From Sarcocystis neurona (Eukaryota > Apicomplexa > Conoidasida > Eucoccidiorida > Sarcocystidae): a stretch of DNA of 64,000 nucleotides. The stretch is from contig KL647301.1 in the NCBI GenBank assembly GCA_000727475.1, positions 1,513,055 through 1,577,054 of the forward strand. The letters are read 5' to 3'. The notes under the pieces are model-generated. The model was not told where the DNA came from. It did no database searches and saw only the letters and a list, made by a program, of their open reading frames with translations. The position numbers and the translations under genes are program-made. Positions 23,334 to 35,543 of this stretch are shown piece by piece (positions within the stretch are counted from its first letter, which is position 1; each line of letters opens with the position of its first letter).

Positions 23334-25511
23334 GGATTACGTACCCACCGATACACAGCTACACACGCACACACATCCACACAGACACAGGACTTTACGC
23401 GCAGAGATCCTTGCGCATCATGATCGTCCACAAGTGTAAAATATATATACGTTACCACAAAGTGAGAGAAGAGGGGCAAGAGAGAGTAAATAGACAAAGC
23501 GAGAAGGCCGCTGGTGAGTACGTGCATACAGACAGGAAGAGAGAAACTCATACGTTTTAAAACGAAGGTCGACGCTGCAGCCGACACAGCAGCAGCCCAC
23601 GGAGCGGCCGACTCTCCGCATCAGCAACATACGTAGGCACAACTTCACACGCACTTGAAATATCAAGAAGTGAACTGGCATGCACACATGCAGGTACGTG
23701 CTTGACAGGATGAATACGCATACAAATACATCCGTGTACACATATATATATAGTACGTACATACATCCGTATACGTATTATACCCACACACGGCCCACAA
23801 AGAAACAGAAGAATAATGCAAGTGCGTGCACATATATGAAAGATGTGTATATGTGCCATATATACCTCCGCGCAGATATATATATCAACAAAGCAGTCAA
23901 CGATACACCTCAAACTGACATCAACAACGCAGCCCCGCACAGCTACGCTGCATGAGATGCACACGTTTACACACTTCCTTGTAAACACATATATATATAT
24001 ATATACATAGATGCGCATTCACGTAAACAAATCAACACATATCAGCCCTTATACATATACACACACAACACATATGTACATACGCAGAGACACAGAGGTA
24101 TTCTTTCTGGCTAAATGCACTTGTACATCGTTCCCATACAGGTGATAGCAAGGAACGCAGTCGTACACCCGCACATGTACGCATATATATATATAGAAGG
24201 GACTCCGAATCAAACCCTTCTACATCGCTCTCTCTGTTTCTGCTCCCTTATCTCTCTCTATATATATACTTATACGTGTGTAGCACATTCGCGTCTAGCA
24301 ACAGAGTCTCTTTTGCAGAGCACCTGGAATCCAACGTTAGGATAGACGGGTCGCTTTCTTCGTACAAAGAGAAATGAGTCGTTGTATGACCAGCAGCGGC
24401 GATACATCAAGTAGCAGATGACGAAGGAGGGGCTGCGACTAATGCCCTTTGCGCAATGCACGAGCACGTTTCCTCTCTGTTTTGTGGGGCGCTTCATTTG
24501 CTTGCGGGACTGAAGCAGCAGCTGCAGCCTTTCTCTTCCGTCACTGCTGCTGCTGGTGCAGCCGTCGTTGCTGCTGTCGCCGCCTGCAACCCCATTCATC
24601 AGTGCCGCCGTCTCGCTGCCGCTGGCGCTCCCGTTGTCGCTGCCGCAGCAGGTCGCAGCGCCGTCTCGTGGCTGGTGTCCCTGCTGCTGCGGGGTCGCTT
24701 CAGCAAAAGCAGCGGCAGTCGCGTCTACAGCAGCGCTGCTGCTGTCATCTGAATACATGCTAACCGCTTCTTCCGCAGAGACAAAGCAGTGATTTCGGCC
24801 CATACCCTCTCTGCGTCCATCCGTTCCTCCGCCTGCTCCTCCCCCTGTTGCTCCGGGTGTACTGCTACTGCTTCCGCCGCGATACGAAGAATCCCTGAGG
24901 GCGTTATCTAGAAAAGCGATTGCATGCGGCAGCACCGGCAGCAGCAAGTGCTGCGGTGTATCCTGGGCGAAGCAGCAGCAGTACACATATCTCTCTCCGT
25001 ACAGCACCAGCTGCGCAGCTACAGAAGCAGATGCAGCAGCAGACACACGGGAGACCCGCGCTGCATGTGCGGTCGCCGCTCCGACTCCTGCTGCTCCTAC
25101 TGCTGACGTCGGCGGTGCTCCACCTCGTGTATGCGCGCCTCCTGCTGCAGGGGGTGGTGCAACAGCAGCTGCTGTACTCGCCTGTGCATTAGCAGCGAGG
25201 AGCCGACGACGCAGGCGGATATGTTCACATAGTTGCTGCTTCAGCTCAGAAGGAGAGACCAGTGTATTGTGGACGCAGACAATATGAGTGATATCATTTT
25301 GTCGCAACCACGTCGCACTTCGGGCTGCTGCTGCTGACCCCAGAAAGAGATGGGGGAGAATCTGGTGGGCCACCTGCTTCTGCTGCCCAGACAAAGGAGT
25401 GAAGTGCGCAAAAAAAGAAAATTCTTGCTGCTGCGTTGCAGAAGACTGCTTCAGCTGCCCCACCCTACCCCCCGAGGACGAAGTTGGCGCCCCGTGCGTG
25501 TAGAGACTCAT
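22809..25511 (-). CDS. Dual-specificity protein phosphatase with large internal insertion
   Basis: Exon 1 (25511-24324, 396 codons) starts at an ATG giving MSLYTHGAPTSSS. The fold begins near residue 51 with ILPHLFLGS, followed by a helix and the strand THIVCV. The likely general acid is Asp184 in FAQDTPQ, followed by the helix VLPHAIAFLDNAL. The signature loop HCAKGISRS has its catalytic Cys at about 353 and Arg at 359. Exon 1 stops within PNVGFQ at CAG|gtgctc, and exon 2 (23010-22809) resumes in phase 0 with LQHLQRKLERM, completing the usual PNxGFxxQL end of the domain. About 135 residues of Ser/Gly/Ala-rich sequence separate the acid helix from the signature loop. It should hydrolyse phosphoserine/threonine or phosphotyrosine. 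Exon 2 ends at gtatgt in phase 1; a third exon near 22485 (acceptor gccgcag, phase-compatible) is possible. Confidence 0.85.
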
Positions 25512-28500
25512 CGTGAAGAGGCCGAGCTGACATGGAGACGACGCCGGTGCCGCACGGTCGGGGACGCAGAAACAGGAGAGACGCCAGTTATGACAGAGAA
25601 GGAAGAGAGAAGTCACTGCAGGAAAGACGACCCTCCTGGTGAAGGGGACATCGGCACAGGCAAGGGGTGGTTCTTTAAGAGAGACGCCAGAAGCACTACA
25701 TCAATAAGAATGCGGTATTTTACAAAGAGAAAAGGCGCAGTGGATGATGTTTGATAGAGAGCAGGCAAATTTCGGATTTCTGATAAGGGATGGTGACCAC
25801 AGGAGGGAAGCACACTGATGGGCGCGACGCCAAAAGACAGGCACTTTGGTCACTGCTGAGCTGCACTGGCTGAGCGCTACAGTTAACGGACTGCAAGCAG
25901 AAAACGGAAAGAATGGCAGAGGCGGGTCTGTAGAAATCAGAGGAACGCCTCAAATATCAACGACTTCCGCAGTGATGTTCTTCTTCTCTCCCCTATACGC
26001 AACTCGCAGGAGTGCTCCCCTTTCGGTTACACCCCAACATCCACATGGAAGAGTCTCTGAAGCTTGTCACGTGGTGTACGAGTACGTGGTAGAGAGCAGT
26101 AAAAAACAATATCTCCTGCATTTCGATGTCTCAGCTGGATGGCACTGCGATCCAGAAAGGATGTCATCGCCGCCTGCCTCCCGTGGAGTGTGTGAGGAGT
26201 GTATGTGTACAATCACTCAGCTGTCAACTGCACCGCGCAGATTCCCGAGTCTTAGAGCAAAGACAACGCTGTGAAACTTCGCTCCATAATTTTGAACCGC
26301 CCACGCTGAGGTCGCTGGGCAAACAAACAGACCGGTATACGGAAGAGCGTACCAATATACGTTTGCGAGCTGGAACAAGGCGAGTGCGGTGCAAAATGCG
26401 TGAGATACCGAGAAGGCTACGTAAGCCTTTTGCCCACCCAGTCGAAGATAAAGTTAGCATGTGCAGCTGTACACACGGATGCAGGGGATCGCCACCTAAT
26501 TGCGGGGTGTACATACACCCGAAGGTGTCCACGCCAGGGGAGGCAAGACACACATCATCACATGTTGCTGGAGCTTATGAAGCTACATAAGGGAAATTGC
26601 GTGAGAAACGCGTTTGTCTCGACAGAGCGGAACTCAGTGCAGCGGTACAGACGTCAGCGGTAGGTAACGAACCCAGTTTCACATGTCTTTTGAACGATGC
26701 AGCTGCCTTCTGTAGCTCTTTGCGACCGTGTTCGCAGGCAGTGGTCTGCTCGGTCGCTGGCCGTCGTATTCCATTGCGGACTCACGGAAAGGGGCACTCC
26801 GGCGCGGGGGTTAATGTGGCACACGCCGAGGAAAGTGCAGAAGTCAACAGGGAAAGGCGGAATCAATAGAGATGCGGTCTCCCAGCAGAAGCACGGAATC
26901 GCCCCTCGATTTTATCGGTGGCGGGAGAAACCCCAAATCCTGCGGCAGGGAGCCGGCCACGGATCGGGAACACCTCGGCAACAGCATAAATGTACCCTGC
27001 GATGCATGTCCGGCGACGACGGCAGCGGAGACGGCTTAAGTACGGGAACAACCACGGCCACAATCAGTGAGAGAAGCAGTCGGACAGAGGGTACTTATGG
27101 GTGCTAAGGAGAAGGATTGTGCGGTTAAAAAACAGGCAAGGCATGCGGGGGAAATAAGTTTCCAATTTTTCTACAAGAACAACAGAATTCCTACGAACCG
27201 TAGCTCTCTGCATGCGACGACGACCGCGCGGGTACGAAGAGGAGCCGGCCGTGAACGGTCGCTGTAAGTATACACATACGAAGTACAAGTGGCTCCTAAG
27301 CTCTCTTGATACAGTGTGAAGCGTTGTGTACTTCTGATGAACATTCTCTACTTTAATGCGCAAACACCATTCTGGACGAACTGTATCTAAGCCGAACGGC
27401 GGAGCTGCTCTGCGCTGAGCACACTGTTCGTCAGAAGCCGCCTTGCCGCCGACATCATCTGTGTGTACGCCTGCGCGGGTAGACATCCGTGAACGTAAGA
27501 ATCTAGTTTATGCTTGCATATAGAAAAGTGCCACAAGTGTTCGATTTTTCTGCAGTGTATGTGTGTGCTAAACATCTTTCGGCTTTCCGTCTGTAGAGCT
27601 TTGCCACGCATAGATGTTTTCCAACCACGTAAGTGCTTTATGGAGATACGTCTCTTATTGTATCGTAGGTGGTGGCATTCGTCCTGACGCACCTTACAGC
27701 GGTGTACCCACGCGCGAAGGGTGAAACACCTTGAAACAACGCGCTATCGCATGTACGTATGTATGTGTACCTGTAAGTCCGTACATGTACGAACTTACGT
27801 ATGTGCGTGTTCTTCTCCTCCTGGTGTGAAAAAGGAAGGTACGAAGCAGTACAATGGTGGGATGGGAAAGTGTTTTAAAGAGGACTTACGACCTTCGTGC
27901 AATTCTCACAGCTTCCTGTGTTGGCGAAAAAAGCGCCGGAGTCCTGAACACACAACCTGCGTCATCCAGAGGTGTTACTGCAGGAGACTTCATCCCGAAA
28001 AGTAGTGTAAAAGTCGTTCAAGTAAAATCCACTTCTACGCGCGCCACAATGGTTGGACAATATCTGCAATATATGTACATATATACGTGTACGAACGTGC
28101 AGAAGCAACTTCACCAGAACGCGTATATACAAACACATACAATGTATGTACAAAGCGGCTCTTCTGAGCTCCGTCAGAACTCAACCTTACTTCACAGGAG
28201 ATACTTACGTTTAAAGGTCAACAAAGAGCGACAAGACAGAAGCGTCCACAGTGTAACCATTTGCGCATACGCACATGTCACGCAGACAAAGAAAAGTTTT
28301 TGCGGCTGCTCACTCATGTGTGAAGCATTTATCGTCCAGGTGGGGTTCTAAAATTACGGCGTTTTCACTACATTGCCACGATGTGTGACTGAAAAAGTGA
28401 GGAAGCTGTTGTTAAACTTGAGGAGATGTGTGGATAGCCTTACATATCTGTATTCATGGAGAATACGAAATTATGTTAGCAGTACTGCCCACCGTGCCGT

Positions 28501-29804
28501 AATGCCTGCTGGACACGCTACTTGACGCCACCTGTTTTCCTGAAATGACGACTGTGCAAGTTGTATGTTTGTTACAACGGGAGCAGTAGTGAGACTTCCG
28601 TAGTACTGGTGGTTTACACCTAGAAGGTGAGTGCTAAGCCAGAGGGTGAACATATTTCCAACGCAAGGAAGTCACAAAGAAGGCTTCTGTTTCTTTTTGT
28701 TGCCGTCTGAGCAAGTACCACTAAGAAGTGTGTGAACTATGTTCTGCGCAACTTTTTGGCGCTGAGCCTAGGCGGTGACATAGAGTAAGATTCTGCCATC
28801 TCCCTAAGTATGACCTTGGAGGCAGACGATAGTGATGTCGTTGCGTGAAAGAGAACAGATACTATTGCTGCATGTGTGCCTACTGCGCACCTGTAGGGGT
28901 TCATATCTATACGTGAATACGCACATATACGAATGCGTATACGTAGACACGTGTGCACCGAAGGTGCCGCTTGTTATGTATTTGAATATACAATTAGGCA
29001 GTGCAACAATAAGAAGTCGCGCACGCAGCGCAAGTTTCTCTGGATGAAACCAGAACGACACAGGAAAAAGTGGGACGCAAAAACCTTGTGAGGAATGGAA
29101 ATGCAGCAGAGTATTTTTGAAAGACCAAACGCGACTGACGCACGAAGGAACAAAGAGATTGACGCACTTAGAAAAACGTTGCAGGTGCGCAGCAAGTCAG
29201 CAATGGAAGTACAGTTCAGGCATACCACAGGAAGCAGACCTCACAGGGTAAGCGCAGCGGTGGTAGCTGCAACACCGAGGAGGTACGTAGGTATCCTATG
29301 TGTCGAGTACGAGGGCTCGCAAGAATGGTGCGTGCTCGTTGGTATTCACAAATATATATAGTGGTGTGTGACAGACGGCCTACCAGTGCCCAAACAGCCG
29401 TCACAGCAGCAGCGGCAGGGACAGCAGTCAGCGGTTGCGTCCCTGGATTCGCCGCCGCAGTAATAGCCTCTGCCTTATCAGCAGCAGTTAGCTCTGCACA
29501 CCGGCGACGCTCCTTCTTTCGCAGCAGGAGCTACTGCTCCAGCAGACGCCGGATGAATGCGTCAGTAACAGCGTTACGTCTAGTTTGGCAGCAACTCACG
29601 GGAACCTACGTAGCAGCGGTAGTAATCTGTACAGCAGGAGCAGTGCCGCCTTAAGGAAGTACCAGTAGGCATTGCAATCTCAGTCATCAGTCCCACTGGA
29701 AGTGTCAACACGCAGTGATCACCAGCTCGCCTCGAGGAAAGTAAAACATCAGCAGGGAAGAAACACAAGCTATACTCGTCGGTCACTGTTGATGGGGTCT
29801 GCGT

Positions 29805-29926
29805 TATTTTAGTCTAAGCCCAAGTAGGTTCTGGTGTTCTCTTTGTAACAAGGGATTTCCTCGTTATTCTAGTTTGAGCCCAAGTGGGTTCTGGGTTACT
29901 CTCTGCAATCAGGGATTTCTTTACCG
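29805..29926. repeat. About 60-bp tandem duplication
   Basis: Two diverged copies, each containing gcccaagt-ggttctgg and ending in agggatttc, at about 29807-29868 and 29869-29925. They lie in the repeat-poor, gene-free stretch. Confidence 0.75.
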
Positions 29927-30025
29927 CACCAGACATCACGATACGCTTGAAACAGAAGATAAGGACATTATACTATATATGCGCAGATGGTTGGCGCAAA
30001 AGTAGGTCCGGTGCACACGAGTAGC

Positions 30026-30130
30026 CTCTTCACTGGCCAGACACCGTCGATAGACTGCTCAGCTAAACTGATGCAAAAGTTCGCCCACTGCACGTCGTGG
30101 GCCCCTTCACTGGCCAGACACCGTCGATAC
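30026..30130. repeat. Spaced direct repeat, period about 77 bp
   Basis: The 20-mer cactggccagacaccgtcga occurs twice, near 30031 and 30108, with extra matching bases on both sides. The intervening sequence is not repeated a third time. Confidence 0.8.
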
Positions 30131-31292
30131 TCTGGACAAGCAGACACTGACGGGAAATGTGCATGCGGACTGAATCTTTCAGTGATATTTACACGAGGAA
30201 TTGCGACCTATAAGTTATATTGTACCCTCCTCCATACAGGTGTGCAGCACGAGATGAGATTTGTATTTCCGCAAACTAACCCGCACGATGTAGTCTTCTT
30301 TTGGAGATTGCACAAGTGTGTTTTACCGGATCGAGTCAGGACAGTTGTCGGCCATACAGAAGAACAGCGCGTGGCTGCCTGTACTACGTCAAAAAGGCTA
30401 TAGACCTCTGAAACGTGCGCTTTTCAGCGTCCTATCCCGCACCACAAGAAGGAAAAGAGAGCATGCAAAATGGGAAAATCTGAAGACGTTGCCGTCGTCA
30501 CAGATGCCGGATACAGGACGTTCACAGAAATGAGTAGACAGTCAACAGAACGTAGAAAAATCAACAGTGTATCCGGTGTACGCTAGAGACGGACGCTCGA
30601 TCGAGCGCATCTTACTTCTCTGCTGTATAGCTAGGAAATGCAGCACATATACGTATGTTGGTGAAAGAGTGCCGAAGAGCAGAAGGCGTCACAGCAACGA
30701 AACTGGTATCGGGCATACCACGTAAACCAGAAGCAGCTCCCATTAGCGCAAACGTTTACTAGTGTCTCCACATGGCTGAAGTCTGTTGAATTTATTGGTC
30801 TTTGTTGGAAAAACTACCATGGTAGCATGCAGTAATAGTACTAAAGGCGTACAGGAGAAGTGAGAGGACAAAGGGCCACACTACAAATATGGAATGACAG
30901 ACAAACGCATCGATACGCGCGCAGAGGTAAGGAAGGTAAAAGCAGCCGTTGCCTCATCACGGTTTTACGGAGAGAGGTTTCAGCATATGGCGCAGTCCTC
31001 GTGTGCGCCTTCGGATCTTCAGCAGGGTGCTGCGTCGACACACATAGTAAAGTCACCCTTTTACACGGGCAGCCGGACAGGTCTTCCTCCTCCGCGGCCG
31101 TGTGAACGCGCAGAAGCGTGTTTCGTTATACCGTGGACATCCTATCAAGTACAGAGAGAGAAGATCAGTTACAGCAGCCACTAGCACAAATGAACGGCTT
31201 AGTAGCGACGAGTCAGGGCTGAAAGTTTACGCAGAATTGCGCCCGTAGAGCTCGCTCGAACAGATTCACCCGTAAATAACAGATAAACAAAT

Positions 31293-31712
31293 ATGTACCT
31301 CTTAGGGATGATGGACACAGCTGGCAGACAGCTGCGCCCTGCCGCGCGAGAGTTTCCGGTGGGATGCCCTACGCAGCTGTGCCCTGTGGAGTTGTTCTAC
31401 GGAGAAGCAGGCGGCCTCCGCGGAGACATCGACAGGAGACTACTAGACGCCGCAAGCAAATTAATACCTGATCCTAGCGAAGGAAGTCGCGGTAGCAGCG
31501 CCGACAGAAACAGGACGAACAGCAGCTGCAGTAGCAACGCACGCGATGTTTGGTATCTCACACAGCTAGCTCGAGAAAGAGAAGCACTGCACGTTAGCAG
31601 CCACAGCAGCAAGAGTAACAGCACCAAGGGGGGGGGGGGCGGAGACAAGAAAGCCGACGCAGCCGCTGCGCGGGAAGCGACAGCCGAGACAGCAGCAGTC
31701 GCAGAGGAGTGA
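31293..31712 (+). CDS. Candidate first exon, Ser/Ala-rich protein
   Basis: Starts at an ATG (MYLLGMMDTAGRQLRPAARE) and reads about 90 residues of ordinary, mixed-composition sequence, then Ser/Asn-rich and Ala/Glu-rich tails. Sense-strand CAG usage agrees with exons elsewhere. A run of 12 G at 31628-31639 sits inside the frame and encodes the poly-Gly stretch. A length error or slippage there would shift the frame, and the alternative frame continues Lys/Ala/Ser-rich to about 31830. The stop at 31712 is therefore uncertain. It may be the first exon of the plus-strand fragment that follows at 32.6 kb, but the connecting exons were not resolved. The product is not recognised. Confidence 0.45.
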   Translation: MYLLGMMDTAGRQLRPAAREFPVGCPTQLCPVELFYGEAGGLRGDIDRRLLDAASKLIPDPSEGSRGSSADRNRTNSSCSSNARDVWYLTQLAREREALHVSSHSSKSNSTKGGGGGDKKADAAAAREATAETAAVAEE

Positions 31713-32103
31713 AGGACAACGCAGCGGCAGCATCGACGAAAAGACAGACTGAGAAGAGCAGCAGCAAGAAGGTCGCAGACGCATGCGGTTGCAGCGTTGC
31801 GCGTCTGGTGGCGCAGGAACGGAGACAGCAGTGAAAAATATTCTCACCCCCAGAAGGTGACGGGACCTACGCTGTGCGAATGTATAAGGAAAAGGAAGTC
31901 TAAAGAAAGTGGCAGTGGCTACAACAGCAGGAACGTGTACAGGCACTGAGGCACTGCCTCAGCTAGAGCAGCATCAGTATCAGGCCTGTGCATCATCAAT
32001 AGAGCAGTGCTCAAACGTCGGCAGGCAATCACACGGCTGGCAATGTGACGCGTCCGCCGTGCGGCCCTGAAAGTCGTTTTGCCTGTGATGTCTTCGTCTC
32101 TGT

Positions 32104-32516
32104 TCAGAAGCCTTCATCACGCGATTTGAGGTTTGGTTGCTTTCGTACAAGCGCGTCGACCGGAGTTTTTTCTGAACCTATGATTTCCGTGTGCAGATGT
32201 ATTACTCTCTGCAGCAACGCCTGGCGAAAACCGGGCTCGCTGGTATCTGTGTGCTTGACCGCGTACAGCGGCTGAGGGCGCGCATGGAGCAAGTGGCTAC
32301 CTGCGTAGAACTCCTGCATTAGGCTGGACGTGTCACATGGTAACACCCGCAGGAGCTGTACGTGCCCGCACTGCGCTGCGTGTGCGGCAAATTTGACACA
32401 CTCGCAACAGTAAATTGCAAAAAGAATTTCGTGGACCTCTGCACACGAAGTAAATCGCACTTGCGACGCGTGCGCCGCTTCAACCACGCGAGGAATTCGC
32501 ACAAGTGTCGGATCAT
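32104..32516 (-). CDS. Candidate terminal exon (minus strand), conflicting evidence
   Basis: On the minus strand an open frame of about 137 codons follows the acceptor gatgggctgcacag and ends with a TGA at 32104-32106. The composition is ordinary (for example HLHTEIIGSEKTPVDALVRK). The plus strand of the same stretch also contains a plausible segment, RLAKTGLAGICVLDRVQRLR, near 32210-32320, in line with the plus-strand exons downstream. Both cannot be coding. I cannot choose between them from sequence alone. Confidence 0.3.
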
Positions 32517-32608
32517 CCTGTGCAGCCCATCATTGCTGTTTAAGCTGCCCCGGCAGCCCCTGCTATGCGAAGGACAAGAAAACGAGAAGTGCTCTTTTTT
32601 TTTCGCAG

Positions 32609-33084
32609 GGACCCAGCTGCGCTCACGGCCAACAGCGCTTGCCAAGGATCTTTCTACTGACGCAGCACGAGTATCAGCGAGGTGTAAAAATCGGCAGACA
32701 ACAGACCCCTCTCTAGCTCCAATATCTATGCAAATGTCGTGGTGCAACACATCATTGTATATACATAAATACGTCTCTTGAGGTAAACGTAAAAAAACAC
32801 GACCACAGGCAGCTGCAGACGCCGTATACGAGGTTTTTCTCTTTTTTTTTCTTCTCTCTCTCTCCCCTGTGTACAGAAGGGTGCTCGCAAGTGGGCGTGT
32901 GCGTCATACGGCAGCGACTGGAGGGACTTGTGTCGTGTCGCTGCAGCTCGTCCGGGGGAAGCCATCTTTCCGTTTTTTTATCAAGAAGTGGCATTTCCTA
33001 TCGCTGTCCCTCCCCGGGAGACTTTTTCTTTGTCGCACGCAGCCGCTGCCTTCAGGCGGCCGCTCTCCTGCAGGCAGCTCGTGA
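32609..33084 (+). CDS. Two-exon 3' gene fragment
   Basis: Two strong plus-strand acceptors are present: a poly-T tract ending cgcag at 32608, and ctctctctcccctgtgtacag at 32876. Exon 32609-32681 reads TQLRSRPTALAKDLSTDAAR and ends at GAG|gtgtaa in phase 2. The exon from 32877 continues in the matching phase with RVLASGRVRHTAATGGTC to a TGA at 33082-33084. A second frame of the last exon (starting KGARKWACASYGSDW, stop at 33105-33107) also looks protein-like and would need a phase-0 entry. No domain is recognised. It may belong with the exon at 31.3 kb. Confidence 0.4.
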
Positions 33085-33658
33085 AAAGGCACGTGACAGT
33101 CAACTAAACGCAGACTGCCCGGTCACATATATTCCCCGGAAACTGACACAGCCAGCTGCAGAGCCCCCACAACTACAAGCTGCAGCGCGCATGGGCTGCA
33201 CACGCCGCTGCCAAAATTCCCACTTATTTCCCCTCGAGAAGATCCAGCAGAACGGAGCGGCGTTCAAACAGGGCCTGAAAAGTGTAGAACACACGACGTT
33301 GCACAGAAGACGACTGGAACCAGCAGCCAGACTCACTGCAGCCCAGAACCAGCGCTTACGGATGCTGCCCCGCACGGTAGATACCGGTTTCTCGAATCTT
33401 TCAACCATACACAAGCACGTCCTTCCTCGCCCACTATGTACCGAGACCCCTACCGGCGGAACTGCCTGCACAAGCACGTGCCTATGTGTACACAGGTATC
33501 TACGAGCATGTGGGATGTGCGTATTATAAGCGTGTAGCACGCACGTATAAGCGCGTAGGATGCACGTACCAGCGTGTGGAACGCACGTCTACTTTTCGCT
33601 TTGGGCAATTTGTGAACTTGTGCGTAACTCCATAACGGCACCCGGACCTTCTTTTTCA

Positions 33659-34286
33659 TCACTCTGTGCTGCGCGGCATCAATATTTTGCCCATCAGCAG
33701 CGACCACTCCTGCGACTGCGCCTCGCGGCAGAAGGCACGCGCGACTCCTGACAGCGACGCAGCGACGTGTGAAGAGATAAAAGGTCCGCAGTCACACATA
33801 TATACACAAGGACGTGGGAGTCCCTCGGTCTACTTGGGCTTGCGTCTGGTGGTCTCTGTCTATGCTGGGACGCATGTGATTCAACGCGTCCTTCGCGACT
33901 ATCGGTAGCGGCCCGCGCGCAATAACTGAGTCGACCTGCGTTGTGAAGCCCCCTCCTCGCGGCAGCACTTTTCCTCCAGCCTTCACACTCGGGAGTGTAC
34001 GTACACCTCCAGTGAAATGCACCTCTCCGTTACAGCGAAGCAACGCACGTGTCTGAGCACGGCGTCGGATGCACGTGTATATCCACTAATCACGCGCAGA
34101 CTTGTAGACACACGTGTACACAAAGCGACACATTCGTACGACGTGCAAGACGTCGGCCTCTGTCTGTCTCTCATGTTTGCATACATATGTACTAATGTGT
34201 GTCTACATGTATATAACACATACACATATGTATACGGTTGTACATATACGGTGTCCCTGGTCACTCGACGGAGTGTTCTATATATG

Positions 34287-34321
<35 letters not shown>

Positions 34322-34454
34322 AAGTCCACAAGTTTGTGTACATAGATAAATAGGTATACACTTGTGTACGCTCGTATCTGTTATACGCTGTTCTTACCTT
34401 GGCGCGGAGGTCCTGCATGTTCTGCAATACCATCCGGTTCCTGAAGTCCCACAT
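33659..34454 (-). CDS. Small three-exon gene, tentative
   Basis: First exon 34454-34398: ATG then WDFRNRMVLQNMQDLRAK, ending AAG|gtaaga, a near-perfect donor, phase 0. A last exon 33721-33659 reads AQSQEWSLLMGKILMPRSTE then TGA, after the acceptor ctgccgcgag. Between them a frame ending at 33835 (QTQAQ|gtagac, phase 0) would join in phase, but its 5' boundary is unclear. A GTGTACGTACAC palindrome at about 33996-34007 lies at a GAG|gtgtac junction that may be a donor of this gene. The first and last exons are the best supported. The product would be under about 110 residues and is not recognised. Confidence 0.35.
34290..34317. repeat. (TA)n microsatellite
   Basis: About 14 uninterrupted TA units upstream of the small minus-strand gene's following intergenic side. 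It is typical of the many TA tracts in the window. Confidence 0.9.
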
Positions 34455-34459
34455 CAAAC

Positions 34460-35276
34460 CGCACGCAGCAGCGCACCACCATGTGTGTCACTATAAATCG
34501 AAGAGACAGTGGTACGTCCTTTTCCTTCCTCTCCCTGCATGCGGACGCAGACCGTTGCTCTGCGCCTGTCAAGGGTGTGAACGGCACGAGCTTCTGACCG
34601 ACGCATGCCGTGCTGCCCCCAGCAGCTTCACAGAGACCTCGATGTGCGCACGAGAACTTCACGCATACCTAAACACATCCGCGTATACTGCAGCCCACCT
34701 TTGGGCAGAAAGGCCCCCCCCATGCACCCAGGCAACTCCGACGCGTAGCGCTTGTACACACGTGTACATATATAAATATAGAAGGGGAGACACACAGACT
34801 CATATTCAGTACGGGTATAAGTACACACACACACAGATACACACACAGAGACATATGCATGACGGATAGGTACATATACATATATATACATATACACACA
34901 CACACTGATACATATTCACTACGGATATATATACGTATATATACATATACACGCGCACAGATACGACTACGTAGACACGTACACGCACACACACAGATAG
35001 ACATACGGATATATATATATATATATACGTATACTCACCGACACATAATACAACGGATACACGTACGCACACACCCACACACACAGACACATACGTGCAC
35101 ACACACACACACACAGACACACAGACATAGACATACGGATATATTCATGTACATATATACACAGACACACATTCACTACGGATATATGTGCAAACGCACA
35201 CACATGTAGCTGTACATATACATGTGTATGTATTGACACGTGAGTAGAGATGTATCCCCAGATAGCTGTGACGCGC
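34460..35276. other. CA/TA microsatellite belt
   Basis: From about 34760 to 35240 the sequence is almost entirely ACACACA, TATATA and ACGGATATA motifs. No exon is seen. It separates two minus-strand gene candidates. Confidence 0.7.
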
Positions 35277-35543
35277 TCACTGAACATTTGGAAAAGAGAA
35301 AACAGCAAAGTGCAGCGGGAAGAGGTGAATTCGTGCGAATATAGCATTGCATGCGTCCGAATAGAGCGATGCGGACTCTAGGGCCTCCTTCCTAAGAGCT
35401 CTGTTCAACAACTCTTCCCAAGAACGCGGAGCAGCAGGAGTGCCACGAGCGATGTCCCCTCTGCCCCCGCGACGCAGGCGACAAAAAAAAGTTCCTCTTC
35501 TTCGTGCAAGGCGTCGCAAACAACTACCCCTTCCTCTTTTCAT
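35277..35543 (-). CDS. 88-residue open frame, possible exon
   Basis: The ATG at 35541-35543 gives a basic start (MKRGRGSCLRRLARRRGTFF) followed by helical sequence of ordinary composition (SWEELLNRALRKEALESASL) to a TGA at 35277-35279. A pyrimidine-rich stretch ending gggggcag near 35458 could be an acceptor, in which case only the C-terminal 60 residues are coding. The gene would be divergent from the plus-strand gene starting near 35.64 kb, with about 100 bp between. The product is not recognised. Confidence 0.4.
   Translation of the reverse strand: MKRGRGSCLRRLARRRGTFFCRLRRGGRGDIARGTPAAPRSWEELLNRALRKEALESASLYSDACNAIFARIHLFPLHFAVFSFPNVQ

Larger units (their letters stand above)
25512..31292. 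other. Repeat-poor stretch without a convincing gene
   Basis: About 5.8 kb upstream of the phosphatase. Frames of 60-165 codons occur on both strands but overlap one another, lack the CAG usage of local exons and show no splice pairs I trust. A plus-strand frame at about 29380-29654, Ala/Ser-rich with one hydrophobic stretch, is the best of these and remains weak. The tandem duplications at 29.8-30.1 kb lie here. Confidence 0.45.
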
